A stretch of DNA of 64,000 nucleotides from the NCBI GenBank assembly GCA_019454045.1, contig SKCR01029093.1:62001-126000 (forward strand). The letters are read 5' to 3'. Made by a program: the position numbers and the translations under genes. This DNA is from Zanthoxylum bungeanum (Eukaryota; Streptophyta; Magnoliopsida; Sapindales; Rutaceae). Below are positions 21,959 through 34,337 of the stretch, one piece after another. The notes under the pieces are model-generated. The model searched no databases. It was given only the letters and a program-made list of their open reading frames with translations, and was not told the DNA's origin. Position 1 is the first letter of the stretch. Each line of letters begins with the position of its first letter.

Positions 21959-22346
21959 ATCCCTATATTGCCGAGATTATATGAGCATGATATGGGTTTG
22001 ATTTTTTTAAAATGTGTTGGACATGTTTTAATGTTGATAAGCATGATTAATTGTACAAATTTGTGTTTTGAAATATTGATTTGGGTAATTAATTGTGTAA
22101 TACACTTTAATTAATTTAATTGAGAAATTTGGAATTTTTGGAATTAAATTAATTGGGCTTAAATTGGATTTGGGCTTAAAAGTTGTTATCGGGCTTAATG
22201 GCTGGTTGGTTGTACCAAGACGGGTTTAGGCAAATTGGTTGGATCCATTTGGGCCCAAAACCGTTTCCATAAAGTCCAAATGCGACTAATGGACCTTAAT
22301 TATTTAATTGGGCCTAATGGGCCTAAATTGATTTCTAGGTTTATGG
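21959..22346 (+). other. Copia leader fragment without primer site
   Basis: Matches 379-766 of A and 26663-27051 of A3, more closely the latter. It stops within TTATGG, where sequence jumps to the zinc-knuckle region. Confidence 0.8.
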
Positions 22347-25273
22347 CGCACCTTACTTCGATATTCTAGAAACCCAATTCTTGGCCAAAGGCTTCTCGAA
22401 TGTGGAAAAGGGCAAAGGCAATATCATTATAATCTTCTGGGAAGATAAAAGACATATCCCAAAATGTCTGCCTAAATTGTGGCAAACGGGATCGCGGAAG
22501 CGTGACTGCCATTTGAACAAAGCAGACATGAAGGAATTAAAGACGGTGCAAGGCTCCGGCTTCAAATATGTTTGTCATATTATGTTCACTTATAGTATTA
22601 AAATTGGATTTTGAATACTTAGTGTGATACATAAATATATACTGATGTTCAGAATCTACTATGAGCAGGATACTGACTTCAATTGAGATTAATCTACGAA
22701 TTGGAAATGGGACGAAAGTCACTGTTTCAACCGTAGATACCTAATTTAGGAACTACCCTTAGGGTGTGTACCTAAATTTGGAAACTGTTATAATGTAACT
22801 AGTTTGACTAGAAACATTATCTCTATATCAATGTTTAACCCACTGTGGGTTTACCTTTATATTTTAGAACACTAAAGTGTTTCATTATATAAAGATGATA
22901 GCTCAAACTGATTTGATCAGAAGAAACTAATTGTGGCATTGTAGTCTGGGACACAATTAAACAAGACTCGTAATATCCACACTTTTGAAGAGTGGGTACT
23001 CGGACTGATTTGATTCCAATCAAATAAAGTCTACGAATCTAGTTTATTGGGCAAAGTACCTAAAGCACATTTACTTGGTAAAAGTGCAAGTGCCACCGAC
23101 CTGTTAGCCCTAGTTCATAGTGAAGCAAGTGGGCCCATGTCTAGCTAGGCTAGATGTGGCTATGAATATTTCGTGACCTTTACGGATGTGGTATCGCGTT
23201 GTGGTTATGTGTTTCTTTTGAAACACAAATCGAAAGCTTTTTCAGTTTTGACACGAAATAGACAAACAGATCGACTAAAGTGTTAAAACACCACGGTTAG
23301 ACCATGATGAAAATACTTAAGCAATAAGTTTCTAATATACTTGAAAGATTATAGTATTCTTTCAATGAGGACTCCTCCCGGAACACGTCAGTTTGACGGT
23401 GTGTCCGAACTGAGTAACTGAATTTTGTTAGACATGATAAAGGTTAATCATGAGTCGCTCTGAGCTACCATTTCCTTCATCGGATACACATAAACAGTGC
23501 AAATCTTATTTTGAATAAGGTTCCATAAAAATCTATTTGACAGATTTCATATTAGATATGAACAGGAAAAGAAACTAGGTTTCTCATTCCTGAACATTTG
23601 GGAAAGCTAGGCATATGTTTGGATGATACCAAACTAAAACCCAAATTGGATAAGTGCCAATTTTAGGTTATCCTATGGATACCTAACTATAGTACTTATA
23701 CAACTCACAAGAGAACAATTTAATTATTGCTCGCCATGCGGTTTTCCTGAGAGGAATACCTATATGCAGTGGAAAATGGGAGGATAGTTAAACTCGATGA
23801 AAATCGGAGTAATACTATTCAAGGCACTTAATCCTTAATGGAACATATATAGTTCATCAAAGATGAAACTATACCATAATCTTCGAATACACAAGAAACG
23901 CGTATGTCGGAGAGAGTCAAAAAATAACATGGGGTATGGGTTTTTGATCTCACCTCATAAAGATGTCAATCTTATTGAGGAATACCAACTGACTACGTAT
24001 GAGGAAGTGATACAAGGTATCGACTCCCTATTATGGAAAAGTGCCATGAATCCGAAATGGATTCCATGTATATCAACTATGTTTGGACACTAGTTGTTGT
24101 ACCGCAAGGCATTGTGCCTATTGGTACTTTATAAGTCTTCAAGGAAGACATACATAGATGGCAACATACCAACGTACTAAGCTAGGCTTGTAGCCGAAAG
24201 GTATCGTTATCAATATTGTTTTGATTACGATTCAACCTTTTACTTGTTGCCACGATAAATCCATTTGGATAATGCTTGTTAAAGCTGCATGTTTCATGTA
24301 TGAAATATGCCAGCTTTTCGGGAAAATAGCTTTCCTGAAAAGGAAACCTTTTGGAGGATGTTTATAACATCCTGTCGATTTTTTCGTTCATAACAAGCAA
24401 ACTAGGTTTGCAGGTTATTTGATCCATGTTTGGATTGAAGCAAGCATTAGGTTCTTGGAATTATCGTTTTGATGTAATCATATTGGTTTATGATTTAATT
24501 CAAAACGAAAATGATTCTTGTGTATATAAGAGGGTTAGTGGGAGGGCATTGACAGTGGCTGTCCTATAAATAATGATAATATGTCATTTCTTGGAAATGA
24601 TATTCCCATAATAACTATAAGTGAAAGCTTGGCTTTTGAGAAAACTCTCAGAGAACTCATACTTTGAAAAATGTACGCAACCTGGTGTCTCATACGCTTT
24701 GAGCATATGGAGTCACAATCTGGCAAATCCAAGTGATAGTCACTGGATTGATGTTAAGAAGATACTTAGTATCTTAGAGATCTAAGGATACTGTCTTAAA
24801 CTATGGAGATGGAGAACTTAAAGTGACTGTGATCACTAATGCAAGTTTCCTAAACCGATAATACGACTATAAGTCGCAAACGGTACTATACAATTTGAAT
24901 AACGGTACAGTGAGCTGGAAATCATCCAAGCAAGATACTGTTACCGAATAAACAACAAATACGGGTTATTGATGCAGCTGAGGTAGTAATAGAAGCCTTC
25001 TGGGTCGATAAAAAATCTAATTAGATTATATATAGTTATGTTAACAGCTGAGCTAGGCTGCAACGCAGGCTAAAAAATTAATGGTCTCATCAACGATCCA
25101 GATACACACTTCGACTATTCATCTGATTCGTTCGGATCATACATCATGGTGATGTGATGATCGTATAAATCGCATCAGACGATAATCATGCAAATCCGCT
25201 GACAAAAACCTTTTCTCAGCAATTTGAGCCAATCATACATAGTTCGGGTGTAAGACACTCGAGTGACTGGCTA
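22347..25273 (+). pseudogene. Copia pol remnant, second tandem copy
   Basis: This nearly repeats 16957-19855 of copia A, including the same broken zinc knuckle (about 22440-22530), the same protease and integrase relics and an RT relic around 24100-24360. It has no gag start and no leader of its own, because the segment was joined to a leader by tandem duplication. At 25273 the sequence jumps from the end of RNase H straight into the middle of the LTR, so the purine tract and about 720 bases of LTR are deleted, with a short shared TA at the join. It shares most inactivating changes with copy 1, so they were already present when the segment was duplicated. Confidence 0.85.
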
Positions 25274-26662
25274 ATATGACTTGGTCATGATTATCTGATA
25301 TTAAGGAGACTAGTTGCTTGTAATCCGATATATGCTTCGTACGGGGCAGACACTGTACCAACCCCAGGCCTTGCATGTGATCATCCGATACTGGATCGAA
25401 ATACGCAATACTACGTATACTACGCCTGATATAGATCCTTATATTCCTGTAAAGATATTTCTCGAGAATTGGGTAGGCATGGCGCTTTGCTAGAAGCCAA
25501 CCTTTTCTTGTAAATTGGTATAAACGTAGTACTAGGTACTTACGTGTTCGGATAGTCCGACGACCGAATTTACTGCCATCATATCCGGGGATCTCATGGG
25601 TCGCTTCCCGAAGATTCACCGATGACGTATGACTCACAGTTTTAATTAATCTGGGATTAATATGATGAGAGAGAAAATTAATCGGGGATTAATAACGGAG
25701 ATATTTTATCTGGGATAAAATATCTTTTAAAGAGTGATAACGATTAATTTGGAATTAATCGATAAAAATAATATATTCGATATATTAAACGAAATTGGAT
25801 TTCGACGGTGAGTTAAAATTAGATTTTAATTACGGCAAACGAGTTAATTTAGAATTAATTCGTTAGCGATGTGAATAGTGATTTCGCTAGGCATAATCAT
25901 TTAATTGTGTCGCAACGAAAAATTTGTTAATTTGGAATTAGCGAACCCGAGCCTGGGTTGTTGGTGAGCGCATTGCGAGCATTAGCATTTCGAATTCGAG
26001 TGCGGCACGTAAGTCAAATAAAGCGTCAAATCGCTAGTCATTTCAAGGGTCAAATCATTAGTCACTTTGAGTGATGTGACAACTTGTCACTTGATTGACA
26101 TGAGTGATGTGAATAGTTGATGGAAGTGGTTGGAATTAATTGCCTTGACTTTTTTGTATTTGAAAAATCAATTATTTGATTTTTGGTAATGAAAAATTGT
26201 GTATTAGATACACAAAATCAAATACAAAATTAATATCCATCATTCTATCTCTTTGTTCACAAATTGGAGCCATTTTCCTCTCTCTTCTTCACGCCCATTT
26301 GGGCTGTTTTTGTTCTGGTTTTTCTGGGAAATGCCGAAAGCAATGGGAAGCAATGTGTGATGATTTTGCGGCAAAATCATCAAGAGCTAGCACTCCGAGA
26401 GACATGCGAAGGTGATAGGGAAGTCCACCCATGAGCTTGGAATCACCATGACGAAGCTTGGAGCTTGACGAAGATGATCCAAGGCCTAATCTTGGAGAGG
26501 ACTGCAGCTCACTGTTGTGAGCAGTAAGGAGGCAGAAAACAATTTTTTGTTCATCGCCGCGTCGCTCAACCGATCAATGTGAGTATTCCACAACTCCCTC
26601 GTATGTATTCACATGTGTTTCTTGCTTTTGATTTGATCCTCGGGGCCGTAGAAACTCCAACA
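25274..26662 (+). repeat. Copia LTR, 5'-truncated
   Basis: Corresponds to about 20579-21958 of the A LTR and ends ACTCCAACA. The first third of the LTR is missing. The palindrome array (about 25650-25865) is kept. Leader without a primer site follows. Confidence 0.87.
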
Positions 26663-28220
26663 ATCCCTATATTGCCGAGATTATATGAGCATGATATGGG
26701 TTTGATTTTTTGTTAAAATGTGTTGGACATGTTTTAATGTTGATAAGCATGATTAACTGAACAAATTTGTGTTTTGAAATATTGATTTGGGTAATTAATT
26801 GTGTAATACACTTTAGTTAATTTAATTGAGAAATTTGGAATTTTTGGAATTAAATTAATTTGGCTTAAATTGGATTTGGGCTTAAAAGTTGTTATTGGGC
26901 TTAAATGGGCTTGGTTGTACCAAGATGGGTTTAGGCAAATTGGTTGGATCCATTTGGGCCCAAAACCGTTTCCATAAAGTCCAAATGCGACTAATGGACC
27001 TTAATTATTTAATTGGGCCTAATGGGCCTAAATTGATTTCTAGGCTTATGGGATTATTCCTTGATTGGGCTTTGGTTATTTGGTTTGACCCAAGTTGACC
27101 AAAAGTCCACGCCTTAAAGAAATTAATTGAAAGCCCATTGGTCTTTAATTAAATTAACGTTGGACATTAATCGGGCTTTGAGACCCGTAACGATTAAATT
27201 TGGAATTTAAGTCGTAAAAGGTTCGTTAATAAAGTGTAATATTTAATTTGGAATTAAATAGTGAATTAGTATTAAATACATATTAAATTGGATTTAATTT
27301 TGTAGTTTAATTTAATTCAAGAATTTGTACTTTGAGTACTTATTCGCAAAACGAGTTGGACTCGGGCAAAATCAAATCGTTGTTTGAACATTGGATGGTC
27401 ACTAATATCAGATTAATTAATTGGATTAGATTGATTGATAACATGCTTGTGTGAATACATGGTTGCGATGCATGAATAATGTATATCAGATGGATATTAG
27501 ATGGGTGGGGCAATTTTGGAAATTGTTGTAATAAATTTAGAATTTATTAATTCGACCTGCGTGTCCAGCCTATTACCTCCATACTCTGTGTATTTCTCTT
27601 CTCACTTATTCCCCTCAATGTAAATGAGGTTTCTTTAGAAGTGTAGTGTAACAGGTAGAAATAAATACTTGTGCTAGCGGGAGAGTGGAAAATGAGAGAT
27701 TTGATCTAGGATCAATGTGTTAAGTATCCATCCGCATATCATTATTATTTTATTTACGCGCCTTATTATGTGTTTAGATACATGTTTAAGGGTGTATGAA
27801 GATGAGACCTTAACAAAGATAATAAATTGGTTGCCCATTTGCACGCGAAAAACCCTTACAAATATTAAGCGTTTTTCCTTCCATTGAGTGATTCTTACTC
27901 GAGATCTAAGACTGGCATTGGTTTGTTGGCCAAAGTCAAGACCTTTGTCCATCGAGGATGTGTTTGAATCACGAGAGCTTTGTTCCATATCGGTGTCTTG
28001 TCCAAGTTGTGGTTTGTTGGCCAAAATCAAGACCACTTCTTGTCCATCGACATTGATTACGAAGCTTTCCATGGTCAATGGGTCACGCTTAACTGGGATC
28101 ACTAAGTTTGTTGTGCCAAAGCCAAGGCTTAGTTGATTAAGAGGAAAAATGTTAGGTAATATATTGGATATATTGGCATATATAAGATATATGTTTCGGA
28201 CTTGGATGTCCCCCTACTAA
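26663..28220 (+). other. 5' untranslated region of copia A3, uninterrupted
   Basis: This copy lacks the T and E insertions and so shows both empty target sites, at about 27217-27222 and 28206-28215. A long antisense frame (27674-28102) is present, but only half of it is kept in A and none in B. Confidence 0.8.
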
Positions 28221-30342
28221 ATCTAGGAATTGGATGGGATCCAATTGATCTTAGAGATCTACCTAGTTAATTATCATACTTTTTGTTGGCCAAAGTCAAG
28301 ATTGTGTGACATTTAACGGGATCCTAGCCCACTAGGAAACACGGTTTCCCGAGTACTCGACAGAGGGTTAGAGGCTCGCCGAAAAATAGTGGGAGGCATG
28401 TATTAAATTTATGATATTTGTTTAATTACTTGCCATACGCGCTCATATCAAAATCATTCGTCAAATAAATTAAATGTTAGTTGGACTAATATTTAAATCG
28501 TTGTTCTAATTAACAGTTGGACTGTATTCAAAATATTCATTTATGGTTGAGTATATAATTAGATTATAGTAATCATACTTGAATTTATTTGATTAATTAT
28601 AGTTGATTTTATAATGGATTATAGTAATCAATATAATTGATTTTAACCTATTAAATTATAGTTGATTAAATAGTTGACTATATAATCATTATAATAAATA
28701 GTACCGAAAATCGTTTTTAAATAGTTGACTATTAGAATCAAGATAAAATTGAAAGATTAGCATTTAAAAACATAATCCTTGGGAAAATGTATTTAATGGT
28801 TTAATTTTCAAATTGGGAATAAATTTCAGGATGGTCCTGGAAACTAATAAGTTACTTTATTTGATAAAATAACATATTAGGCCTAAGCCTCGAGTTAAGC
28901 AAAATAGTAGAGCATGATCTTTGGAAGATTCATGTGATGATAACTTTAGTACTTAATCCATTTAAACTTGCCGAATAGACACCTTAATTTCTTAATCAGA
29001 ACTAAGGATTAGATCCTTAAAGTATGATAATGAAATTGAAGGAACTTCATAGATCTATCATTTGATCTTCGAAGTATTAAATTGCAATAGTAAACTCTTG
29101 GAGAGTTAATGGCTATACTGAAGGATTCAAAGCCAAAGTTTGCAATAAGGCAAGAAGCGCAAGGCGCATCTTATTTCAATATTCTAGGAGGCCAAGGCTT
29201 GGCCAAAGGCTTCTGGAATGTGAAAAGGGCAAAGGCAAAATCATTATAATTTTCTGGGAAGATAAAGGACATATCCCAAAATGTCTGACTAAATTGTGGC
29301 AAACGGGATCGCGGAAGCGTGACTGCCGTTTAGACAAAGCAAACATGAAGGAATTGAAGAACGGGTAAGGCTCTGACTTCAAATATGTTTGTCATAAATA
29401 TATTCACTACTAGTATTAAAATTGGATTTTAGATACTTAGTGTGATACATCAATATGTACTGATATGCAGAATCTACTGTAAGCAGGATACTGACTTCAG
29501 ATGAGATTTATCTACGAATTGAAAACGGGACGAGAGTCGCTGTTTTAACCGTAGATACCTAAGTTTAGGAACTACCCTTCGGGTATGTACTTAAATTAGA
29601 AAACTGTTAGAATGTAACTAGTTTGACTAGAAACATTATCTCTATATCAGTGTTTAACCCTCTGCGGGTGAACCTTTATATTCTAGAACACTAAAGTGTT
29701 TTATTATTTGAAGATGATGTTGAGATAAACACATTAGATGTGAATAACATAATTTATATTTTGATTATAAATAAATCTCAAACATATAACATGACAAACA
29801 AATAGCTCAAACTGAATTAATCAGTTGAGACTTATAAGTGACGTTGTTGTCTTCGAAGAGTTGATACTAGGAAAAATTTGATTCTATTCAAATAAAGTCT
29901 ACGAATCTAGTTTATTGGGCAAGGTGCCTAAAACACATTTACTTGGTAAAAGTGTAAATGCCACCGATCTGTTAGCCCTAGTTCATAGTGAAGCAAGTGG
30001 GCCCATGTCTAGCTAGGCTAGAGGTGGATATGAATATTTCGTGACCTTTACGGATGTGGCATCGCGTTATGGTTATGTGTTTCTTTTGAAAAACAAATCG
30101 GAAACTTTTAAATTTTCGACACGAAGTAGACAAACAGATCGGCTAAAGTATAAAACCATCACTGTTAGACCATGATGAAAATACTTAAGCAATAAGTTTC
30201 TAATATACTTGAAAGAGTATAGTATTCTTTCAATGAGGACTCCTCCCAGAACACGTCATCTTGACGGTGTGTCTGAACGGAGTAACCGAATTTTGTTGGA
30301 CATGATAAGGTTAATCATGAGTCGCTCTGAGCTACCATTTCC
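28221..30342 (+). pseudogene. Copia A3 gag, protease and partial integrase remnant
   Basis: Homologous to 16055-18075 of A and 36190-38380 of B. A zinc-knuckle relic is at about 29270-29340, a protease relic at 29400-29700 and integrase relics at 29900-30342. Stops occur in all frames. It differs from copies 1 and 2 more than they differ from each other, and has its own insertion around 29715-29810 relative to them. It ends in the integrase at TACCATTTCC, where reverse element C begins; the rest of pol is not seen further on. Confidence 0.82.
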
Positions 30343-32405
30343 TGTTGGTTATTATCTAGGTCCCAAGATCAAACAAGCAATGAAAACAATGTGTGAATAC
30401 ATCAACGGAGGTAGCGGAATACTCACATCGATCGGTTGAGTCGATTTGAAGACGAACAAAGCCACAAACTTCACTGCCAAGGACGCCCAAATGATGCAGT
30501 CCACTGCCTTCAAAAACAGAAAATTGAGTTGAGAAATGGAGCTCCAAGCTTCGTCAAACGGATCCCGGCTCATGGGTGAACCTCCCTACCACATTCGCAA
30601 GACTCGTAAGTGTGCTAGCACTTGATTTCTCACCATGAAAAACCACTTTGGCTTCCCTTGTTCACGCCATTTTGGCTCAAAACCAGTGAGTTATTTTGTG
30701 TTTTGCGTGAGGAAGAAGAGAGAAAAGAGAGAGAGAAGAAAGTTGTAATGTTATGTTGAAAAGCTTTCCAAAAAAAAGCTTTATATATTTCCATAAAATA
30801 TATATTAAAACATTTACCAAATGATTATTAAAATCAAAAGTAAATATTTCCCCTCAAAACACTATTACAACACACTACATCATTATTCACATGTCACTTT
30901 AATAAAGTGACTTGATGTAAGTCTTTCAATCAATCAACTCAATCACATCAATCAATCACATCACTCAAGTGACATTTGATTTGACGCTTGATGTGACGAT
31001 TGATTTGACGCTTGATGTGACTTACGTTGCCGCACTCGAATTCGAAATACGAATGCCCTCGCAATCACACTCGGGCTCGGGGGGTTCGCTAATTTCAAAT
31101 TAACGATTTTTCCGTCGCGTCGTAATTAATGATTACGCCTAGCGAATTCACTATTCACGTCGCTAACGAATTAATTCTAAATTAATTCGTTCGCCCGAAT
31201 TAAAATCTAATTTTAATTCCGCGTCGAAATCTAATTTCGTTTAATATATCGAATATATTAATTTAATCGATTAATTCCAAATTAATCGTTATCTCTCTCT
31301 AGACGATATTTTATCCTAGATAAAATATCTCTATAATTAATCCTAGATTAATTTTCTCTCTCTTCTATATAATCCCAGATTATTCAAGAGTGCGAGTTGT
31401 GCGTCATCGGTGGATTATTGGGAAGCGACCCATGAGATCCCCGGATAAGTTGGCAGTAAATACGGTCGTCGGAGTATCCGAATCACGTACGTACCAAGTA
31501 CTACGTTTTACCGATTTACGAGACAAGGTCGACTCTAGCAAAGCACCAAGTCTTCCCAATTCTCGGACATATCCATTAAGAATATAAGATTGTATCAAGC
31601 GTAGTATACTAATGTATTGTGTATATCGGCCCAGTATCGGATAGTCACGTGCTAGGGCTGGGGCTGGATAAGTGTTTACCCCGTCCGAAGCACATATCGG
31701 ATAGTCTGATAAATAGTCTCTATAATCAGATATTCATGACCTGGTCATAATATCCCGATTGGGTGCGCAACACTCAAGAGCACTAGTACCGTATCCTCCG
31801 GACATCATCTCCAATATGACTGAAGTGATACTTTCGTCTTGACATCACACCCAATACACTACGACTCTCTGATAAACCCAGAAGTGGTGTACGCAGAACG
31901 GTTAAAGCCTTGTACCACCAAGACCAAAGTCTACCGATTATCGCAGTATAGCGATGCAAGTCTCAGGTTAAGACATACACACTTACCTTGATTTTGGCCT
32001 CCCATAGACAATAGTCATTAATACCAATGGGATTCCGAAGGGTCTAATCCAGCGCGAAGCTGTTTCCCGTACCATCGGTGAAACAGACCTCCTATCGAAC
32101 ACTTCCATAAGTATCCAATACTTATAAATATGAGAACTATGCCGTGGCCTCACAATGCACACAAGTGCAATACTAGCCTATCCGCATTATCGATGTCAGT
32201 CTCGATAATACTCTGGCTAGGGATATTTAATGATTAATCCTTCGGGGATTAACGTCTCCTATCATTCTCAGTCCGGAACTAATCATAGGGGACCTCTTTT
32301 CATTTATAAATCTATGGTGATCTAATCACAAATGAGAAGAGTGCAATTTCTTGTCACATAGGTAATTTGTACAACAACACAATGATCTGTGCACATAAGT
32401 GATTC
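30343..32405 (-). repeat. LTR of copia C, main part (reverse)
   Basis: On the plus strand it begins TGTTGGTTATTATC and proceeds as the reverse complement of LTR F. It is broken at 32405 by B; the remaining 23 bases are at 42415-42437. The palindrome array lies at about 31160-31385, for example CGATTAATT/AATTAATCG around CCA. Confidence 0.88.
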
Positions 32406-33453
32406 TGTTAGACATTATGTCCCATAGCGTCACTGTTTGTAAATGATATTGTATTATTGTACAAAATTAACTATGTGATAATGAAATTGCCTTTTGCCGT
32501 TTTGTAATATTATTTACTTTGATATATAAATGGCGAAAGTCCATATGATTAATACCGGATTGAGATGATATGAGACAGTATCAATCCATAAAGGTTTAAT
32601 CATTAAATATCCCTAGTCGGAGTATTATCGAGATCGGACATCGATAATGCGGAATAGACTAGTATTGCGCTTGTGCACGTTGTGAGGGCACAACGGCATA
32701 GTTCTCATATATTTAAGTATTGGATACTTATGCAAGTGCGATAGGAGGTTGTGTTTTACCGATGGTACGGAAAACAGCTTCGCTCTGGATAGACCCCGCG
32801 GAATCCCATTGGTAGTATGTCTGCGTGTCTATGGGAGGCCGCATCAGGGTAGGTGTATATGGTCTTAACCTGAGACTTACATCGCTAGTACTTGCGACAA
32901 TCGGTAAACTTTGGTTTTGGTGGTTGGGGACCTTAACCGGTTCTGTGTACACCTCTTCTGGGTTTATCGAGAATCGTAGTGTACTGGATGTGATGTCGAG
33001 ATGGAAGTATCACTTCAGACATATGGAGGTGATGATCACGCAGGACACAGAACTAGTACTCTATAAAAGGTTGCAACCGTCGGGACAATATGACCAGGTC
33101 AGGATTGTCCGATTTAAAGAGACTAGTTGCTTGATGTCCGATATATGTTTCGTACGGGGCAGACACATTCCAGCCCCAGGCCTAACATGTGATCGTCCGA
33201 TACTGGATCGATGTACGCAATACTACGGTATACTACGCTTGATATAGATCTATATTCCTAATAAGAATATTTCTGGAGAATTGGGTAGGCATGGCGCTTT
33301 GCTAGAAGCCAACCTTGTCTTGTGAATCGGTAAGAACGTAGTACGAGGTACGTACGTGTTCGGATTATCCGACGACCGTATTTACTGCCAACATATCCGG
33401 AGATCTCTTGGGTCGCTTCCTGAAGATTCACCTATGATATTTGATTCGGACTT

Positions 33454-33740
33454 AATTAATCTTGGATTAATTGCGGAGAAACTTTATCTTGGATAAAGTG
33501 CCTTATTTAGAGAGAGAGAACGATTAATTTAGAATTAATCGATAAAAATATTATATTCGATATAATAATCGAAATTCGATTTCGACGCGAAATTAAAATT
33601 AGATTTTAATTCGGGCAAACGAGTTAATTTAGAATTAATTCGTTAGCGACGTAAATAATAATTTCGCTAGGCGCATTATTTATTTAAATTCGATTTAATT
33701 AACGTCGCGACGTAAGTTCGGTATTTCGGAAATATCGAAC
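33454..33740 (+). repeat. Array of palindromes with three-base spacers (B 5' LTR)
   Basis: Palindromes at 33454-33472 (TTG), 33481-33499 (TTG), 33521-33541 (TAG), 33550-33566 (TCG), 33569-33585 (TCG), 33591-33611 (TAG) and 33624-33638 (TAG) are perfect, with spacers given in brackets. An eighth at 33716-33740 has 11-base arms with one G-T pair around CGG. A spacer-free palindrome ACGTCGCGACGT is at 33702-33713. The array lies upstream of the TATA box, so in U3. Confidence 0.88.
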
Positions 33741-33961
33741 CCGAACGCGTGAGTGCACGTGGGCCCACTTTCATTTGGAAACGTGTGGGGCCCACATGAC
33801 ACATGTCATTATATGCATTATTTAATTGTTAATACATTGCATGGTGATAGTGTACAATACACTCAATGGTTTTGCATGGAGTTTGAGTGTTTGACACTCT
33901 AAGCCATTGCATGATTTGTGTCATAAGTTTATTATTAATTTAATAAATATTATGGCATAAA

Positions 33962-33968
33962 TATAAAT
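33962..33968 (+). promoter_or_regulatory. TATA box and pyrimidine patch of the B 5' LTR
   Basis: TATAAAT is followed about 30 bases later by CTCTCCTCTCTCTCTCAC, a pyrimidine patch typical of plant start sites. The 3' LTR has the same arrangement at 42061. Confidence 0.6.
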
Positions 33969-34322
33969 TGATTTTTGTAACAAAGATCAATACAACTCTC
34001 CTCTCTCTCTCACAATGCCGTGACTTCCATTAGGGCAAAAAAGAAGATTTGATTTTCTTTCTCCATTTGCTAGCACATTGAAGGATCAAAGGAGGTGATA
34101 GGGAAACCATCAAAGAGCTTGGAATACACAAAGCTTGGAGCTTCAACTCTTCTTCCTCCTTGGCCGAAACTTGAAGCTTGGAGATTCAAAGATTTTCTTC
34201 ATCACTTTCATCACAAAAGCTTTGTAAGTATGATTCCGCCATACTTCATCTTTTATATATATATTCATTGTTGTATTTCATATGCTTAATCTTTCCTTGG
34301 GACATATAATAGAAACCAACAA

Positions 34323-34337
34323 TGGTATCATGGAGCC
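34323..34337 (+). other. Primer binding site of copia B
   Basis: TGGTATCATGGAGCC begins two bases after the LTR. It resembles the initiator tRNA-Met site TGGTATCAGAGC with a small insertion. Confidence 0.8.

Larger units (their letters stand above)
16957..22346 (+). repeat. Tandem duplication, unit 1 (5390 bp: pol - LTR - leader)
   Basis: The unit runs from the gag zinc-knuckle region through pol and LTR into the next leader. Unit 2 (22347-27051) starts at the same zinc-knuckle point and ends at the same leader word TTATGG. The units are very similar by eye over pol, LTR and leader. The join shares GG between the two ends. Confidence 0.85.
22347..27051 (+). repeat. Tandem duplication, unit 2 (4705 bp)
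   Basis: Second copy of 16957-22346. It is shorter because of the deletion at 25273. Beyond 27051 the leader continues uninterrupted into A3. Confidence 0.85.
32406..34321 (+). repeat. 5' LTR of copia B
   Basis: Begins TGTTAGACATTATGTCCC and ends GAAACCAACA. A 140-codon open frame inside it (32825-33247) is shortened by an indel in the other LTR and is not taken as a gene. Confidence 0.95.

Noticed and set aside
27674..28102. 142-codon antisense frame in the A3 leader
   Set aside because: Only about half is open in copia A and it is full of stops in B; no domain is recognisable.
32825..33247. 140-codon frame within the B LTR
   Set aside because: It is LTR sequence; the other LTR carries a one-base change that shortens it, and older LTRs have stops.
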